DNA of 64,000 nucleotides from Ralstonia soli (GTDB taxonomy: Bacteria > Pseudomonadota > Gammaproteobacteria > Burkholderiales > Burkholderiaceae). Made by a program: the position numbers and the translations under genes. Below, in pieces: positions 1 to 8,958 of the stretch. Numbering within the stretch: the stretch's first letter is position 1; each line of letters opens with the position of its first letter. The stretch is from positions 186,001-250,000 of the forward strand of contig NZ_JAMXHT010000007.1 of NCBI RefSeq assembly GCF_023955655.1, read 5' to 3'. Under the pieces are notes generated by a model that ran no database searches, was not told where the DNA came from, and worked only from the letters and a program-made list of their open reading frames with translations.

Positions 1-1
1 C

Positions 2-115
2 CTTGGCTTGGGCGCGCCGCTGACCAGCGCCGTGTTCCTCGCCGTGATCGTCATGCTGGTGGCCGCCGCCCAATTCAGCGCAAGCCGCCCCCAACACGCC
101 CACGCGGCCGACTAA
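2..115 (+). CDS. C-terminal end of a membrane protein, probably DUF347/COG4705 family (partial)
   Basis: Only the last 37 codons lie in the window, ending in TAA at 113-115. They encode a glycine-leucine turn followed by a hydrophobic segment ([18 protein letters not shown]) and a short polar tail rich in His and Ala. This looks like the final transmembrane helix of an inner-membrane protein. It resembles the last repeat of the DUF347 protein at 23393-24166, where a GLG-type turn precedes each last helix, so it may be a second DUF347 protein. The identity is an inference from about 35 residues; the reading frame and stop are seen directly. Confidence 0.5.
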   Translation, partial: LGLGAPLTSAVFLAVIVMLVAAAQFSASRPQHAHAAD

Positions 116-144
116 CTCCCACCGCCACCTTCAAGGAAATGCTT

Positions 145-567
145 ATGCGCCATGCCTACTGCTCCATCCCCCGCTGTGCCGCCGTTGCGGCTGCCGTGGC
201 TGTCCTATTGCTCGGGACAGGGTGCTCGAAGCCGATCGATGCAAACGCTGCGAGCCCCGGCCAACCCTCTGCAACGCGCACGGCGTCAAAACTCGGCGAT
301 CTCACCCCGTTTCGGATCATCGTCGCCGACGTGGCCAACTTCGTAGACGAGGGAAACCTGGTCGCAGCCAGAACGCGGATCAAAGATCTCGAAGTCGCCT
401 GGGACTCGGCGGAAGCCGGCCTGAAACCCAGGGCGCCGGAAGATTGGCACCTGCTGGACAAAGCCATTGACCGCGCATTGGAGGCACTGCGGGCCAACCC
501 GCAAAACTCCGCCGACTGCAACGCGGCCATGGCAGCGTTGCTCAAGACCTTCAATTCGCTCGGTTGA
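145..567 (+). CDS. small exported protein, possible lipoprotein, unknown function
   Basis: The product is 140 residues. I chose ATG 145 over ATG 139 because AAGGA at 133-137 is 7 bases from 145 but only 1 base from 139. A hydrophobic signal segment ends in LLLGTGCS, a lipobox-like site with Gly rather than Leu at -3, so lipidation is possible but not certain. The mature part has no cysteine near its start other than this one, and is mostly predicted helix: an amphipathic stretch (residues about 55-80) and a C-terminal helix with [16 protein letters not shown]. It follows the putative DUF347 gene by 29 bases on the same strand, so the two are probably cotranscribed. I do not recognise a family. 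Confidence 0.7.
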   Translation: MRHAYCSIPRCAAVAAAVAVLLLGTGCSKPIDANAASPGQPSATRTASKLGDLTPFRIIVADVANFVDEGNLVAARTRIKDLEVAWDSAEAGLKPRAPEDWHLLDKAIDRALEALRANPQNSADCNAAMAALLKTFNSLG

Positions 568-612
568 ACTTGACGAAGGGCCCGCTGCAGGACCCTCGTT
601 GATGTCCGCGAC

Positions 613-640
613 GTTGCCCGGCGAGCACCGCCGTGGCAAC
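613..640. terminator. stem-loop between convergent genes
   Basis: GTTGCC (613-618) pairs with GGCAAC (635-640), with an inner GCG/CGC match. It lies between the stop at 567 and the convergent stop at 648. No T-run follows on either strand, so it is only a weak terminator candidate. Confidence 0.35.
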
Positions 641-647
641 GACCGCA

Positions 648-1433
648 CTATCGGGTGATCTGCAGGCCCAGGTAGACCAGCAGTTGCTGCCGGTCTTCGG
701 CGGGCGCACCAAACTCGCGGCCGACGGCACCCAGCAGCGTGTAGGTGTCATTGATCTTCCAGTGCATGCCCAGGTTGAGCAACGTGTGGTGCGCGCCGGG
801 CGCCTGCGTCCTGCGCACCTCGGCAATGCACTCGCGCCCGTCACCGCAAGCGTGGCCGGCCACGATGCCAGCGACCCACTGGCTGTCGCCGCCCCCCGAG
901 ACGAAGTTGCGGCCAACTTCGGTCGACACGCCGAAACCGCCGACATCGGTAGCCACCTCAAGCGGCAGGAAGAACTCGTGCCCATCGCTCGCAATGCCTC
1001 GCCGCGTGGATCCATCCAGCATGCTGCGGCTGTACTGCGGATAGGTCGACACCGAGAACCCCGCCTGTTCCTGATCGATGAAGCGCCATTTCACGCCGAA
1101 GTTGCCGGTTCCCAGCCCCGACTTCCAGCGCTGGCCATCGTCGCGGACAAAGGTCCAGGGAATGTCGGCCTTGAGCTGGATGTGGTCGCCCCAGCCGTAG
1201 TTGATGTCGGCATCGGGCGCAGCCACCTGTAGGCGACCGTGTGTACGGGTTGCGATCGCACCGAGGTTGACTTCCCAATGACCGTCGCCGGGTGTTTCGG
1301 GGTCATCGGTCACCATGGGTGGCCCGCCTTGCGCCAACACGGGGCCGGCGATTGCGGCACTCGCAATGAGTGCCATCCAGCGCGACATGCAGCGCAGGCG
1401 TGCCTTCATGCTGTTCGGAAATGGCTGATGCAT
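648..1433 (-). CDS. predicted outer-membrane beta-barrel protein, fourth gene of the RND operon
   Basis: The product is 261 residues with a signal peptide ending near GPVLAQ. The mature chain starts with a DDPETPGDGHWEVN motif followed by alternating polar and hydrophobic strands, as in periplasmic-facing or outer-membrane beta-barrel proteins of the MetA_deg/transporter type. It lies 42 bases after the RND pump gene on the same strand and is probably the last gene of that operon. ATG 1433 has an AAGAGA-like ribosome site; ATG 1409, which gives a shorter signal peptide, is an alternative. Two cysteines (ACGDGREC) could form a disulfide. Its role, perhaps accessory to efflux, is inferred only from position. 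Confidence 0.65.
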   Translation of the reverse strand: MHQPFPNSMKARLRCMSRWMALIASAAIAGPVLAQGGPPMVTDDPETPGDGHWEVNLGAIATRTHGRLQVAAPDADINYGWGDHIQLKADIPWTFVRDDGQRWKSGLGTGNFGVKWRFIDQEQAGFSVSTYPQYSRSMLDGSTRRGIASDGHEFFLPLEVATDVGGFGVSTEVGRNFVSGGGDSQWVAGIVAGHACGDGRECIAEVRRTQAPGAHHTLLNLGMHWKINDTYTLLGAVGREFGAPAEDRQQLLVYLGLQITR

Positions 1434-1475
1434 AAGCGTCTCTTGATGGGTGGAGAAGGAAATGAAAGGGTCCGC

Positions 1476-4400
1476 TCAAGATTGGGGGGAGACCGCGGAC
1501 ACGGGCTTCGGTCGCGTGCGTGACGCGCCAAGCGAATCGAACCCGAGGTACAGCACCGGGGTGATGAACAGCGTGATCAGTTGGGAGAGCAGCAGGCCGC
1601 CCACGATCGAAACGCCGAGCGGCTGGCGCAGCTCAGCACCGGCACCCATGCCCAGCGCGATGGGCAGCACGCCCATCAACGCGCACAGCGTGGTCATCAT
1701 GATCGGGCGAAAGCGCAGCAGGCAGGCCTTGCGGATGGCATCTTCCGCGCCCAGCCCTTCGTCGCGGCGCGCCCCGATCGCGAAGTCGATCATCATGATC
1801 GCGTTCTTCTTCACGATGCCGATCAACAGCAGAATGCCGATCATGGCGATGAAGCTGACCTCCATGCCGGACCATCGCAAGGCAAGCAGCGCGCCGAGCG
1901 CCGCAGACGGAATGCCGAGCAGGATCGTGACCGGATGCACCCAGCTTTCGTACAGCATGCCCAGGATCACGTAGATGACCGCAACGGCAATCACGATCAG
2001 CCACAGCTGCGTCGTCTGCGATTGCTGGAACAGCGCCGCCTGCCCGCCGAAGGCACCGAAGACGGTGGCCGGCATCTTCAACGCCTGTTGCGCCGAAGCG
2101 ATGGCGGCGGCCGCGTCCGACAGCGACTTTCCGGGGGACAGTTCGAACGACAGCGTCACCGCCGGCAACTGCGCCTGGTGGTTGACGGCAATCACACCTT
2201 TGCCGCGCGTGACGGTGGCAAACGCGCTCAGCGGCACGGTCTTGCCGGTCGCGCTGCGCACCTCGATCGCCAGCAGGTCGTTCTCGTCGCGCCGCTTCTC
2301 ATCGACGACTTCCAGGATCACCTGGTAGCTGTCTTCCGGCGCGTAGATGGTCGACACCTGGCGGCTGCCGAACGCGCCATACAGCGTATTGCGCAGCGTC
2401 GCCATGTCGATCCCCAGCTGCGCGGCCTTTTCCCGATCCACCTGCAGTTGCGCTTCCAGACCGTTCTTCTGGTAGTCGCTATTCACGCCGACCAGCACAT
2501 CGGAATGGCGCAGCACATCGACCAGCTTGCCGGCCCAGACATCAAGCTCGCCCGCACCGACCGACTGCAGCGTGTACTGATACGTGCTCTTGGACGCGCG
2601 ACCACCCACGCGCAGGTTCTGCACCGGGCTGAAGTACACCCGGATGCTGGGCAGGAACGACGTGGACCGCCGCAGTTGCGCCAGTACATCGTCCAGCGGC
2701 GGCCGCTGGCTGCGGTCCTTCAAGTCGATCACGAGCTGCGTCGTGTCGTGGTCCACCTTGGTCGCCACGGCCGCCACACTGGCGTCATTGAGCACGACGC
2801 GTTCGATCTGCTGCATCACCGCCAGCCGGCCCGCGAACGACATGTCCTCCGGCGCATCGACGTTCGCGATCAGCTGCCCGATGTCCTCGCGGGGGAAAAA
2901 CCCCTTTGGCGCGCCAACATAAAGCCAGGCCGTGACCGCGAAGGTGGCGGCGCCGATGATCAGCACGGCGGTGCGGTGCCGCAGCGCCACGTCGAGCGCA
3001 CGCGCGTAGCCCGCCGCGCAGCGCTCGAACCCGGTTTCGAAGAGGCGACTCCAGCGTCCCGCTTCGCGATGCGCGACCGGCATGCGCATCACCAGCGGCA
3101 CCAGCAGCGGGATCAACGTCAGCGCCACTGCCGCCGACACCAGGATCGCCAGCGACACGACGATGGCGAACTCATGAAACAGCCGGCCGATCGTGCCCGG
3201 CATGAAGAAGATCGGGATGAACACCGCCACCAGCGAGATCGAGATCGACATCACCGTGAAGCCCACTTCCCTCACACCTGCCGCTGCGGCTTCGCGCGGC
3301 GTCATGCCCTCCTCGATGTGGCGGATGATCGCTTCGAGCACGACAATCGCGTCGTCCACGACGAGCCCGACCGCGATGGTCAGCCCCAGCAGCGAAATGT
3401 TGTCCAGGCTCAGGCCACACGCCGCCATCAGCCCGAAGGTGCCGAACAGCGACAGCGGCACGCTGAGCGCCGGTACCAGCGTGATCGCCACCCGGCGCAG
3501 GAACAGCAGCATCACCATCACGACCAGCGCGATCGTCAACAGCATGGTCAGGTTGACATCGTGGATCGCATCGCGAATCGAGATCGAGCGGTCACCGCGC
3601 GTCTCGATCGAGACCGACGCCGGCAGCGCGGCCTGCAGCTTCGGCAACAGCGCACGCACCGCGTCGACCACCGCCACCGTATTGGCATCGGGTTGACGCT
3701 GCACCGACAGCAGGATCGATGGCTTGCCGTCGAGCGTGCTGACGTTCTGCACGTTCTCGATGCTGTCTCGCACGTCGGCCACATCGCTCAAACGCAGGAC
3801 ACGGCCCTGGCGGTTGGCGACCACGATCTGCGCGAAGTCGGCCGCGTGCCGCAGGTTGCCGCTGATCTGCACGGTCAGCATCTGGCGCTGGTTGTCGAGC
3901 TGGCCGATGGGCGCGTTGGAGTTCGCGTTCTTCAGTGCGGCGGCAAGCTCCGCGAGTGTCAGATCCAGCGCAGACAGCCGCGCCGGATCTGCCTGGATGC
4001 GCACCGCGTAGCGTTTCTGCCCCGTCACCTGCACCTGCGCCACGCCCTTGATGGCAGACAGCGCCGGCACCACCACGTTGTCGCTGTAAGCGTTGAGGTC
4101 TGACAGCGACAACGCCGGAGAACTCAGGCCGACGAGCAGGATCGGCATGTCGGCCGGGTTCACCTTCTTGTACGAAGGCGGCGCCGGCAGCTCGCTCGGC
4201 AGGGAGCGCGTGGACCGGAACAGCGCCGCCTGCACGTCGGCGGCCGCCGAGTCGATGTCACGGCTGGCGTCGAATTCCAGCTGGATCTTGGTTTCACCCT
4301 GAATGCTCGATGACGTGGACATCACCAGCCCGGGAATCGCCGAGAACTGCTTCTCCAGCGGCGTCGCAATGGAGCTGGCCATGTTCTGCGGACTCGCGCC

Positions 4401-4556
4401 GGGCAGCTTGGCGCTGACTTCCAGCGTTGGCGTGTCGTACTGCGGCAGGGCCGAGATGGGCAGTTGCAGCCAGCAGACCACGCCTGCGACGAGCACGCTG
4501 ATCCAGAACAGCATCGTCGCAATGGGGCGTCGCAGGCAGGCCTCGGATAGCTTCAT
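1476..4556 (-). CDS. RND multidrug efflux pump, inner-membrane transporter (HAE1/MdtB-C type)
   Basis: The product is 1,026 residues, normal for the AcrB/MdtB/MdtC family of proton-driven efflux pumps. The N-terminal helix begins MKLSEACLRRPIATML. Two large periplasmic porter loops are interrupted by twelve expected membrane helices. The proton-relay aspartate pair is present in GLTIAVGLVVDDAIVVLE, and the conserved lysine in GIVKKNAIMMIDFAI. It overlaps the upstream adaptor gene by four bases (4553-4556). With that adaptor and the TolC-type gene it makes a full tripartite pump. The HAE1 type usually exports hydrophobic or amphiphilic drugs rather than metals; heavy-metal CusA-type features were not seen. 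The substrate is unknown. Confidence 0.93.
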   Translation of the reverse strand: MKLSEACLRRPIATMLFWISVLVAGVVCWLQLPISALPQYDTPTLEVSAKLPGASPQNMASSIATPLEKQFSAIPGLVMSTSSSIQGETKIQLEFDASRDIDSAAADVQAALFRSTRSLPSELPAPPSYKKVNPADMPILLVGLSSPALSLSDLNAYSDNVVVPALSAIKGVAQVQVTGQKRYAVRIQADPARLSALDLTLAELAAALKNANSNAPIGQLDNQRQMLTVQISGNLRHAADFAQIVVANRQGRVLRLSDVADVRDSIENVQNVSTLDGKPSILLSVQRQPDANTVAVVDAVRALLPKLQAALPASVSIETRGDRSISIRDAIHDVNLTMLLTIALVVMVMLLFLRRVAITLVPALSVPLSLFGTFGLMAACGLSLDNISLLGLTIAVGLVVDDAIVVLEAIIRHIEEGMTPREAAAAGVREVGFTVMSISISLVAVFIPIFFMPGTIGRLFHEFAIVVSLAILVSAAVALTLIPLLVPLVMRMPVAHREAGRWSRLFETGFERCAAGYARALDVALRHRTAVLIIGAATFAVTAWLYVGAPKGFFPREDIGQLIANVDAPEDMSFAGRLAVMQQIERVVLNDASVAAVATKVDHDTTQLVIDLKDRSQRPPLDDVLAQLRRSTSFLPSIRVYFSPVQNLRVGGRASKSTYQYTLQSVGAGELDVWAGKLVDVLRHSDVLVGVNSDYQKNGLEAQLQVDREKAAQLGIDMATLRNTLYGAFGSRQVSTIYAPEDSYQVILEVVDEKRRDENDLLAIEVRSATGKTVPLSAFATVTRGKGVIAVNHQAQLPAVTLSFELSPGKSLSDAAAAIASAQQALKMPATVFGAFGGQAALFQQSQTTQLWLIVIAVAVIYVILGMLYESWVHPVTILLGIPSAALGALLALRWSGMEVSFIAMIGILLLIGIVKKNAIMMIDFAIGARRDEGLGAEDAIRKACLLRFRPIMMTTLCALMGVLPIALGMGAGAELRQPLGVSIVGGLLLSQLITLFITPVLYLGFDSLGASRTRPKPVSAVSPQS

Positions 4557-5695
4557 CGCGCGTCCTTGCTCGTGCGTGCCGCAATGCGCACCGCGGCCCC
4601 GGGCTTGAGGCCGGCCTGCCCCTCGGCAACCACGCGCTCCCCGCCGTTGAGGCCGTCGACCACCGCCATCTGGTCTTGCAGACGGAGCAAGGTGACCTGC
4701 CGCACCTGCGCCTTGCTGTCCGTATCGAGCACGTAGACGAAGCGGCCCTGCGGCCCCTCAAGCAGTGCCTGTGGCGGCAGCACGATGGCGCCGTGGCTCA
4801 CGCCCGCATCGATGGCGAGGTCCACGTAGGCGCCTGGCCAGAGCGAGCGCGTCGCGTTCGGAAACGACGCCTTGAGCGTGATCGTGCCGGTGTCCGTATT
4901 GACGGTGTTGTTGACGAAGACGAGCGAGCCGGGCTGCCGGCCGCCATCGGGCGTCTGCAGTTCAATGCGGACAGCCCCGGTGGCGCGCGCATCCAGCAGC
5001 CGCGCCAGTTGCGATTCCGGCAGCGAAAACTCAACGCCGATCGGGTCGATCTGCACCACCGTCACGAGCGGCACGGCGGCTGTCGTCTGCGCGAGGCTGC
5101 CGGGGTGGACGGTCAGCGCGCCCGTCAGGCCCGCCATGGGGGCCGCAATGTGCGTGCGCTCCACCTGCAGGCGGGAGCTCGCCACTTCGGCCTGAACGGC
5201 CTTGTACTGCGCCTTCAATGATTCGAGCTTGCTGGCGCTGGTGTCGACCGCGCTCGTCGAGTAATAGCGCAGCTTCGCCAGCTGCCGGATGCGGGCCAGG
5301 TCGCGCTCGGCATCGTCCACCTGCGCCTCGATCTGCGCCGCGCTGGCCTGGGCGCGCTCGAGTTGCGCGGTCACGTCACTCGCGTCGATGGTGAACAGCA
5401 GTTGCCCCGCCTTGACGTCATCGCCCTCTCGAAAGTGGATGCCGCGCACCGTGCCGCCCACCTGGGGGCGCACGTCGACCTGATTCAGCGGCACCACGTG
5501 CCCGTGCGCGGACAATTTGACGGGCAAGTCACGCGCCTCGGCCTGCACCACGCTGACCAGAGGCAACGCCTTGGCCGGCGATTTCGCGGCATCGGATTGC
5601 CTGCCGAAGAGAGTGACCTGCATCAATGCGATCACCAGCCCCATGGCTCCCACGGCGATCGCACCACGCAACATGAAAGGCTTGTTCAGCGTCAT
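4553..5695 (-). CDS. RND efflux periplasmic adaptor (membrane fusion protein)
   Basis: The product is 380 residues from ATG 5695, chosen because the protein then opens with a short basic stretch and one anchor helix (GAIAVGAMGLVIALMQVTLFG). Order of parts: anchor, lipoyl/barrel-sandwich half motif (VVPLNQVDVRPQVGGTV), a coiled-coil hairpin (about residues 110-180), the second lipoyl half (THIAAPMAGLTGALTV), beta-barrel and membrane-proximal domains. This is the standard HlyD/AcrA family layout. The start is 11 bases from the stop of the TolC-type gene upstream, and the end overlaps the pump gene, so translation of the three is likely coupled. Confidence 0.92.
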   Translation of the reverse strand: MTLNKPFMLRGAIAVGAMGLVIALMQVTLFGRQSDAAKSPAKALPLVSVVQAEARDLPVKLSAHGHVVPLNQVDVRPQVGGTVRGIHFREGDDVKAGQLLFTIDASDVTAQLERAQASAAQIEAQVDDAERDLARIRQLAKLRYYSTSAVDTSASKLESLKAQYKAVQAEVASSRLQVERTHIAAPMAGLTGALTVHPGSLAQTTAAVPLVTVVQIDPIGVEFSLPESQLARLLDARATGAVRIELQTPDGGRQPGSLVFVNNTVNTDTGTITLKASFPNATRSLWPGAYVDLAIDAGVSHGAIVLPPQALLEGPQGRFVYVLDTDSKAQVRQVTLLRLQDQMAVVDGLNGGERVVAEGQAGLKPGAAVRIAARTSKDAR

Positions 5696-5705
5696 GGTTC
5701 GTTGC

Positions 5706-7064
5706 TCATCTGGCGGGGCCGAGTGCCGCATTGACTTGCGCCAGGACCGCATCGTCCAGTGCGCCGGCAGAAGCTGCCAGCTGCAGGCGCGCATACAGGT
5801 AGTCGGACCGGGCGGACGTGAGGTTGTAGAGCGTCTGGTAGTAGTTCTGCTCGGCGTTGAGCACGTCGATGATGGTGCGCACGCCTACCTCCTGGCCCAC
5901 CTTGCTCGATCGCACCGATGACTCGCCGGAGACACGGGCGCGCTCCAGCGCCCGAATGCGCTGGGCGCCGTCTCGCAGGCTGGCAAAGAACTGGCGCGTG
6001 GCACGTTGCGCCTCGCGCAGTCCGGCTTCTAGCGCGTAGCGTTGCTGGTCCTGAATGGCCATCGACTGGCGCAGCAAGGATTGGCGCATACCGCCGTCGA
6101 CGAGCGGGATCGTCAGGCGCAGCCCGATCGTTCCGCCCGTGGTGACGTCACGACCGCCTGACTTCGAAATACTGCCCGCATCGTACTGCCGCCCTACGCT
6201 CGCAACCGCCGTGATGACCGGCGCGCCGCGCCAGGTGTACTGGTCGCCGGCCAGCTCCGCGATCTCCACGCCCAGCTCAAGCTGGCGAACGGCGGGATTG
6301 GAGCGCCGCGTCTGGTCGAGCCAGACCTCCTGCGTTGCGGGCGGCAGCTCCGTCGCAGAGAAGCCGGACAGGATTGGCGCCAACTTTCCCGAGTTCACCC
6401 CGGTCAGCACGGCAAACGCGTCCGACTTGTTGGCCAGGTCGTTCTGGTTGGCAATCAGCGCCGCCACCACACCGTCGTACCGGGCTTGCGCATCGTCGGT
6501 ATCGCTGGCTGTGCTCAGGCCCAGCGCATACGATTGTTTGGCCAGCGCCAGTTGTTCACTGATGGCTTGCGCCTGGGTGTCCGCCAGCGCAACGTTCTCG
6601 CGCGCGACGAGCACGTCGAAGTAGCTGCGCGCGACCCGCAGCATCAGATCCTGTTCTATTTGCTGATACTGAATCCGAGCCTGTTCGGCTTCGCGATGCA
6701 GACGCTCCCGGGCGAAGTTCGCACTCGCGTCATACAGCGGTTTGCTCCAGACAACGCTCGTGCCGTAGCTCTGGCCACTCGTGTACGAGGCCGGGTGTGA
6801 CGATGTTTCCAAACCCGGGCGATAGTCCTGACCGGCCTGTCCAGCGTTGGCCGTCAGGTCAACATGCGAGGCCGTCAGCGCATCACCCTGCGCAATCTTT
6901 TCTTCCGCGGCACGCAGCGCGGCCTGCGATGCCATCAGCGCGGCATCATTCGCGCGCGCTGCCTGCCAGGATTCGACCAGATCGACCGCGCGCGCCGAGG
7001 AACACACCGCACCCAGAAGCAGGAGGACGATCGGCGCAAACAGGCGGTGGGGACATCGCAGCAT
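5706..7064 (-). CDS. TolC-family outer-membrane efflux channel
   Basis: The product is 452 residues with a signal peptide ending around SSARAVD. Two internally similar halves, each a long helical hairpin with short beta-strands, match the TolC family. GVRTIIDVLNAEQNYYQTLYNLTSARSDY is the typical second-repeat helix (quoted in part: GVRTIIDVLNAEQNYY). It is the first gene of the efflux operon and sits 11 bases before the adaptor. The family forms a trimeric duct across the outer membrane that docks with the adaptor. TolC-type rather than OprM-type because no lipobox is visible. Confidence 0.92.
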   Translation of the reverse strand: MLRCPHRLFAPIVLLLLGAVCSSARAVDLVESWQAARANDAALMASQAALRAAEEKIAQGDALTASHVDLTANAGQAGQDYRPGLETSSHPASYTSGQSYGTSVVWSKPLYDASANFARERLHREAEQARIQYQQIEQDLMLRVARSYFDVLVARENVALADTQAQAISEQLALAKQSYALGLSTASDTDDAQARYDGVVAALIANQNDLANKSDAFAVLTGVNSGKLAPILSGFSATELPPATQEVWLDQTRRSNPAVRQLELGVEIAELAGDQYTWRGAPVITAVASVGRQYDAGSISKSGGRDVTTGGTIGLRLTIPLVDGGMRQSLLRQSMAIQDQQRYALEAGLREAQRATRQFFASLRDGAQRIRALERARVSGESSVRSSKVGQEVGVRTIIDVLNAEQNYYQTLYNLTSARSDYLYARLQLAASAGALDDAVLAQVNAALGPAR

Positions 7065-7086
7065 TGCGGAGGCTCAAGAACGTGCG

Positions 7087-7116
7087 AAAAAAACGTGCGG
7101 CGGGCGCAGTGCGCCC
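7087..7116 (-). terminator. intrinsic terminator for the beta-propeller operon
   Basis: Read on the minus strand, GGGCGC (7116-7111) and GCGCCC (7107-7102) form a stem with a 3-base loop, followed 8 bases later by seven T (7093-7087). It lies between the stop at 7166 and the TolC-type gene, which therefore probably has its own promoter in this gap or is expressed by read-through. Confidence 0.55.
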
Positions 7117-7165
7117 CCGGGCAACCACGGAGGTCGCGCAGGGATGCGCCCGGTGCTGCGCAGCG

Positions 7166-8206
7166 CTACTTCGCGTTGCCGGGCAGCACGTCGTACCGCA
7201 GTAGTCCGGCCTTGGTGTCTGCCGAACCACCAACGGCCACGTACAGCCGATGGAGTTCGGGCACCAGGAACGCCGTCTTCGCGCCCTTCTCCGACGGCAC
7301 GCGCGCAATCTCGTCGTAGTGATCGGCATCGCGCTGCTGGAACACCGCAACGTAGTCATCACCCGCCGCGTAGATGCGATGGTTCCTTGCGTCGAACATC
7401 ATGCCGTTGGTTCGGCCCGGCGCATCGAAGCTCGCCACCGATTGCCCGGTCTCCGTGTTGATCACCACGAGCTTGAACGGCTTGCGCGTAATCACGAACA
7501 GGCGCTTGTTCTTCTCGTCGAGATCGATCTGCGAGTTGTCCTTCCCTTCCTTGATCTGCCAAGTGTTCAGCAGCTGGCCCGTTTTCTTGTCGAGCACGGC
7601 AATCTCGCCCTTGCCGGCCACATTGACGAACACGCGCGATCCGGCCTGCTCGGCCACGATGCCTTCGGTAAAGTCGGTGTCAAACGTGGTCTCGCCCAGC
7701 GTCTTGCCCGAGTCGACATCCACCTGCGTCACCAGCGTTTTCGCCATCTTGGTGGGCGCGTTCTTGCCACCGGTGACAAACCACAGGCGGCGCGACGAGG
7801 GGTCGTAGCTCATCACATCGGCGCCCGGTGTGAGCTTGATCGTGCCGGTCACGGCATAGCTCTTGCCATCCAGTACCTTGCTCAGGCTTGCGCCGCTGTT
7901 GCTGACAAACAGCCGATTGCTCTTCGGCTCGTAGTGGATGGCGTGCGGCGTCTCCATGCCTTTGACGGTCTTCAGGTGTGCGCCGCTGCGCAGGTCGAAG
8001 ACCTCCAATGTTCCGCCGTCTTCGCCGGCCAGAAACAGCCGGTTGCCTTTGATGTCCGCGCCGAAGTGATCGAAATCACCGTCGTAACCGGGCAGGTCGG
8101 TGCGGCTGAGCAGGCGCAATGGCTCGCCGGCCACGGCAACGTTGGACAACAGCGTCGCTGCTGCGAGCGCCACGGCAGTGGCGACCGTGCGAATGTTCGC
8201 TTTCAT
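7166..8206 (-). CDS. periplasmic YncE-like beta-propeller protein
   Basis: The product is 346 residues from ATG 8206. A signal peptide (ends near SNVAVAGEP) exports it. The mature protein is made of repeated blades with motifs of the type RLFVSN, RLWFVTGG, RVFVNVAGKG, RLFVITRKP, RIYAAGDDY and RLYVAVGG, about 45 residues apart, as in seven-bladed YVTN/YncE propellers. No catalytic residues can be assigned; such proteins bind ligands or partner proteins in the periplasm. It follows the gene at 8243-8773 by 36 bases on the same strand, so the two form an operon divergent from the histidine kinase, which suggests a link with the signal it senses. Confidence 0.85.
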   Translation of the reverse strand: MKANIRTVATAVALAAATLLSNVAVAGEPLRLLSRTDLPGYDGDFDHFGADIKGNRLFLAGEDGGTLEVFDLRSGAHLKTVKGMETPHAIHYEPKSNRLFVSNSGASLSKVLDGKSYAVTGTIKLTPGADVMSYDPSSRRLWFVTGGKNAPTKMAKTLVTQVDVDSGKTLGETTFDTDFTEGIVAEQAGSRVFVNVAGKGEIAVLDKKTGQLLNTWQIKEGKDNSQIDLDEKNKRLFVITRKPFKLVVINTETGQSVASFDAPGRTNGMMFDARNHRIYAAGDDYVAVFQQRDADHYDEIARVPSEKGAKTAFLVPELHRLYVAVGGSADTKAGLLRYDVLPGNAK

Positions 8207-8242
8207 GGGAGTCTTCACCCTTCGCAAATGCGGCGCGCCGCT

Positions 8243-8773
8243 TCAGTTGGCCTGATCGAACAGGGCGTCGTAGCTCGGGATCTTCTTGGCCAGTGCGTCC
8301 CGCAGCGCGTTCGACTTCTTCAGGAACGCCAGTTCCTGGCTGCTGGTGTTCGGGTTGGCCGGCGGATTCTTGAACGCGTAGACCACCAGGCCGATGTTGT
8401 TGCCCTTGGCATCGCGCATGGGCATCAGCACGACGAACTTCTTCGGGTTGTCCTTGGTGCGGTTCCAGCGCGGATCGACAATGGTGATGCCCTTCTTGAT
8501 CACGTCGATGTCATCCGGGTCGTCCGCGTTGCCGATACGCTCGGGGTAGGAACCCGCGAACATCGTGAAGATGTCGGTCTGGCCCGGCGGGGTGCCATGC
8601 AGCGTGATGCTCAGCAGTTCCGGATGCTTGGACATCGTCTCGTCAGACAGTTTCTGGCCGTAGATCTTGTGGGACGGCGGTGTCCAGTTCTTGTCCGCCC
8701 AGGAGGGCGCACTGCTCAAAGCGGCCATGCCGGTCAGTGCCGTTGCCAGCGCCAGCTTGAAAAAGGTGCTCAT
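8243..8773 (-). CDS. periplasmic protein with one copy of the island's cache-like repeat domain
   Basis: The product is 176 residues from ATG 8773, which has GGAG eight bases upstream. A signal peptide ends near SAPSWADK. Residues about 36-170 are one copy of a domain found five times in this island. Shared marks are a helix ending in KHPELLSITLHGTPPG, a loop GNADDPDDIDVIKKG, a core strand pair VVLMPMRDAKGNNIGLVVYAF and a last helix NALRDALAKKI. The layout, with a strand-G-strand core between helices, resembles small-molecule sensing cache/PAS-like folds. That fold is an inference. The gene is divergent from the kinase at 8959 across a 185-bp gap. Confidence 0.75.
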   Translation of the reverse strand: MSTFFKLALATALTGMAALSSAPSWADKNWTPPSHKIYGQKLSDETMSKHPELLSITLHGTPPGQTDIFTMFAGSYPERIGNADDPDDIDVIKKGITIVDPRWNRTKDNPKKFVVLMPMRDAKGNNIGLVVYAFKNPPANPNTSSQELAFLKKSNALRDALAKKIPSYDALFDQAN

Positions 8774-8958
8774 GGGGTGTCTCCGTTCTTGAGATGTCGT
8801 TGGTCGCATCCGATCCGTGGAAGCGTGGACCGAGTCTAGGGGGGGACTCTGTACGCTTCCTGTAGTGATCCTTAAAATTCATTCAGCCAAGCCGGCGCCG
8901 GATCGAATAGCATCCACGGGAACGATCCTCGCCGCGCTATAAGACTGGAGCACCCCGC
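8774..8958. promoter_or_regulatory. divergent promoter region, possible degenerate operator
   Basis: This gap separates the divergent starts at 8773 and 8959. It contains an inverted GAGTC/GACTC pair around a G-run (8832-8849) and a series TTCCT (8857), ATCCT (8868), TCATT (8879) at 11-bp spacing, a weak echo of the stronger direct repeats at 10504, 20118 and 29052. TATAAG at 8938 is a possible -10. Control by the local regulator is plausible but unproven. Confidence 0.4.

Noticed and set aside
1581..4103. Open frame of 840 codons opposite the RND pump gene
   Set aside because: Arg/His/Gln-rich composition and no domain; the pump on the minus strand is unmistakable.
1476..4556. Calling the RND pump a heavy-metal (Cus/Czc) exporter
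   Set aside because: The pump has the HAE1 drug-efflux signatures and no methionine or metal motif typical of CusA/CzcA.
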